Of a stretch of DNA of 64,000 nucleotides, positions 62,534 to 64,000 are shown in pieces (position 1 is the stretch's first letter; every line of letters starts with the position of its first letter). A program made the position numbers and the translations under genes. Below the pieces are notes generated by a model. The model was not told the origin of the DNA. It saw nothing but the letters and a program-made list of their open reading frames with translations, and searched no databases. The DNA comes from Sinobacterium caligoides (GTDB taxonomy: Bacteria; Pseudomonadota; Gammaproteobacteria; Pseudomonadales; Sinobacteriaceae): NCBI RefSeq assembly GCF_003752585.1, contig NZ_RKHR01000003.1:1178001-1242000 (forward strand), given 5' to 3'.

Positions 62534-63091
62534 ATGATAAAAAAAATGATACTTCTTACCGGTTGCGCTATGGCCATTTCTACTGCAAGCGCAGGAAACC
62601 TTCTTGCTCCTGGAGACACTATCAGTGTTGAATGTACAGGTATTAAATTTAGCCTAGAGAGAATTGGCGACACGTATAGGGCAAACTTACCCGGCAAAAC
62701 CATTGAGTACTCAGAGCTTACAACGGACATTGACTCATTTGATTTTATATCGAGAGACAGCCATGGCAATACTTTGAATGCGCTGATGCTGAACTATGTA
62801 AATGATTACTTGATGATAGATAATAATTCTGGCACCTTCAAAGATGAGTCTGGCTCCTTAAATAGGATTAGGACCCAGGATATAGCTCGATCTTTAATTA
62901 ATGCCGCCTCAAGAAGCGAGGTGATAGAGAACCTTAAGCATCAGGGTGTTAATACTTACCGATCAGCAACATTTAACACACCATTACAGATAACTATCAC
63001 AGGCATAGAGCAAAGCCTAGATGGTATTTTCTTCTATGACGCAAAGGACTCTACGAAAAGTCGATCATATCAGAAGTGTTATTTCATGTAA
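62534..63091 (+). CDS. Secreted protein, unknown
   Basis: A 185-residue protein with a signal peptide (MIKKMILLTGCAMAISTASA) and SD AAAGGA. The mature part has two Cys (VECTG and KCYFM near the end), is beta-rich, and includes NTLNALMLNYVNDYLMIDN and RSLINAASRSEVIENLKHQG. No family recognised. It is the only intact gene between the direct repeats. Confidence 0.68.
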   Translation: MIKKMILLTGCAMAISTASAGNLLAPGDTISVECTGIKFSLERIGDTYRANLPGKTIEYSELTTDIDSFDFISRDSHGNTLNALMLNYVNDYLMIDNNSGTFKDESGSLNRIRTQDIARSLINAASRSEVIENLKHQGVNTYRSATFNTPLQITITGIEQSLDGIFFYDAKDSTKSRSYQKCYFM

Positions 63092-63644
63092 CACTGAATT
63101 GAACATAGGCTTTAAGCTGACCTACAGTCATTTCGATAGGAGTGACTGTAGCAGCTCACCACAACCGCCAAACCAATTTTTCCGCAAGAAATAATAAATA
63201 TCTAAAATGCGTGGCTGAATTATTAATTAGTATTGAGCACAATAACACTCAATACAACTTAAACCTACACAGAGCCTCATAGGGACTGCGATGGCTAATC
63301 GTATTATTGAATCTAATCGTCAAGATAGATGGTTGCCGGGCCACAAGACATCCCCCCTACTTTCATTGACCTCTGAACGGATAAACATTTAATACATACA
63401 ACAAAATAACGATGGATACCTTAGCCATATAAATCATTACTCTGCTGCATCTAATCTAACCCGAACTTATTGTCAAAAGAACTAGAGCCTGTAATTAACT
63501 GCCTATGTAAATGAGATTTAAGATTACAGCTTAATGATTTCTTTTTTTGTAATTTTTATTTCTTAAAACTTACAGCTCATTGACAGAGAGCAAGCCCTGC
63601 TATCTAATGTAATGAAACTTATAAAACAGGAGATTTAATATAAT
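63092..63644. other. Intergenic region with right direct repeat
   Basis: 553 bp. The right copy of the direct repeat is at 63440-63480 and the adjacent shared block is at 63401-63440. A short hairpin-like GTCATTTCGATAGGAGTGAC lies at ~63126-63145. No gene. Confidence 0.5.
63440..63480. repeat. 41-bp direct repeat, right copy
   Basis: CTCTGCTGCATCTAATCTAA and following bases match the copy at 62056-62097. A second block shared with 62269-62306 abuts it on the left. Confidence 0.85.
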
Positions 63645-63968
63645 ATGGCTAAATATATAGAGCTAACTAATGATAACTTTGACGCCACAACAAACAATGG
63701 TGTGTCATTGATCGACTTTTGGGCACCTTGGTGTGGCCCTTGTCGAATGATGGCACCAACAATCGAAGAGTTAGCTGAGGACTTTGATGGTCAAGCTAGC
63801 ATTTGTAAAATAAACGCTGACACACAACAGGATTTACTTTCTAAATTTGGCATTAAGTCTGTTCCAACGATTATTTTAATGAAACACGGGGAACCTCTTG
63901 AAACAATACAAGGTGCCTGCTCTAAAAATAAATTAACAGATGCAATAAATGCATTGTTAATAGATTAA
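63645..63968 (+). CDS. trxA: Thioredoxin
   Basis: A 107-residue protein with the thioredoxin fold and the redox-active WCGPC (FWAPWCGPCRMMAP) near residue 31, plus cis-Pro in KSVPTIILMKHGEP. It reduces protein disulphides in the cytoplasm. AGGAG lies 12 bases before the ATG, a long spacing. Length and motifs are typical of TrxA. Confidence 0.95.
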   Translation: MAKYIELTNDNFDATTNNGVSLIDFWAPWCGPCRMMAPTIEELAEDFDGQASICKINADTQQDLLSKFGIKSVPTIILMKHGEPLETIQGACSKNKLTDAINALLID

Positions 63969-64000
63969 GAGCTTATCAAGACACCCACCTCACTCTCCTC

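Overview
The window looks like a chromosomal segment of a marine, heterotrophic gammaproteobacterium. I infer this from chitin-active enzymes, a TonB-dependent receptor, an ergothioneine operon, a PEP-CTERM-like exported protein and an integron-type cassette array. No rRNA, tRNA or CRISPR array was seen. Gene density is moderate, and several intergenic stretches of 0.5-1.2 kb hold decayed gene fragments or nothing recognisable.

1-7.1 kb: an array of integron gene cassettes, all read on the minus strand and separated by about 14 attC-like sites. The cassettes encode an HD-domain protein (cut by the window edge), an SDR enzyme broken by one in-frame stop, a HAD phosphatase, a GNAT acetyltransferase, a VOC protein and several small unknown or membrane proteins. 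Three near-identical cassettes of about 290 bp have no convincing ORF. No integrase gene lies at the attI-proximal (right) end. Instead there is a cluster of inverted ACACCGCAAC repeats, so this looks like an integrase-less cassette cluster.

7.6-29.3 kb: a DUF3565 protein; two tandem condensation-type acyltransferases whose first ~43 codons have been homogenised; a TonB receptor under a TPP riboswitch; FumC; a secreted repeat protein; a PhzF-like/EgtB/EgtD operon; an EAL phosphodiesterase; a DUF985 cupin; an orphan phage tail-sheath protein; a GH19 chitinase; an 8-oxoguanine deaminase plus NCS2 purine permease; an Asp/Glu racemase; and a cytochrome c.

29-41.6 kb: a tandem duplication carrying two DUF285/BspA-like lipoproteins and a truncated cytochrome copy; an NhaC-type antiporter with isoaspartyl dipeptidase, followed by a composite relic of the dipeptidase 3' end; a LysE exporter; a DUF2007 protein; and an acyltransferase-3.

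42-45.3 kb: the most interesting module. A periplasmic type-I binding protein is translationally coupled to a 704-residue protein that joins a dCache-like sensor to a pentameric ligand-gated ion channel (Cys-loop type) with a YPFDQQ Pro-loop and four C-terminal membrane helices.

45.6-56.5 kb: a beta-trefoil-like protein, a four-gene operon of small unknown proteins (one with weak Tse2-like toxin features), a 1370-residue GH9/CE4/chitin-binding enzyme, two unknown proteins and a polytopic membrane protein.

57-64 kb: a second, decayed cassette/mobile region. It holds VOC and GFA cassettes, a relic of the ORF-less cassette, REP-associated transposase fragments, a PEP-CTERM-like protein, a frameshifted cassette ORF and a 5'-truncated ACR3 arsenite exporter, next to a segment bounded by ~41-bp direct repeats. 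A thioredoxin gene ends the window.
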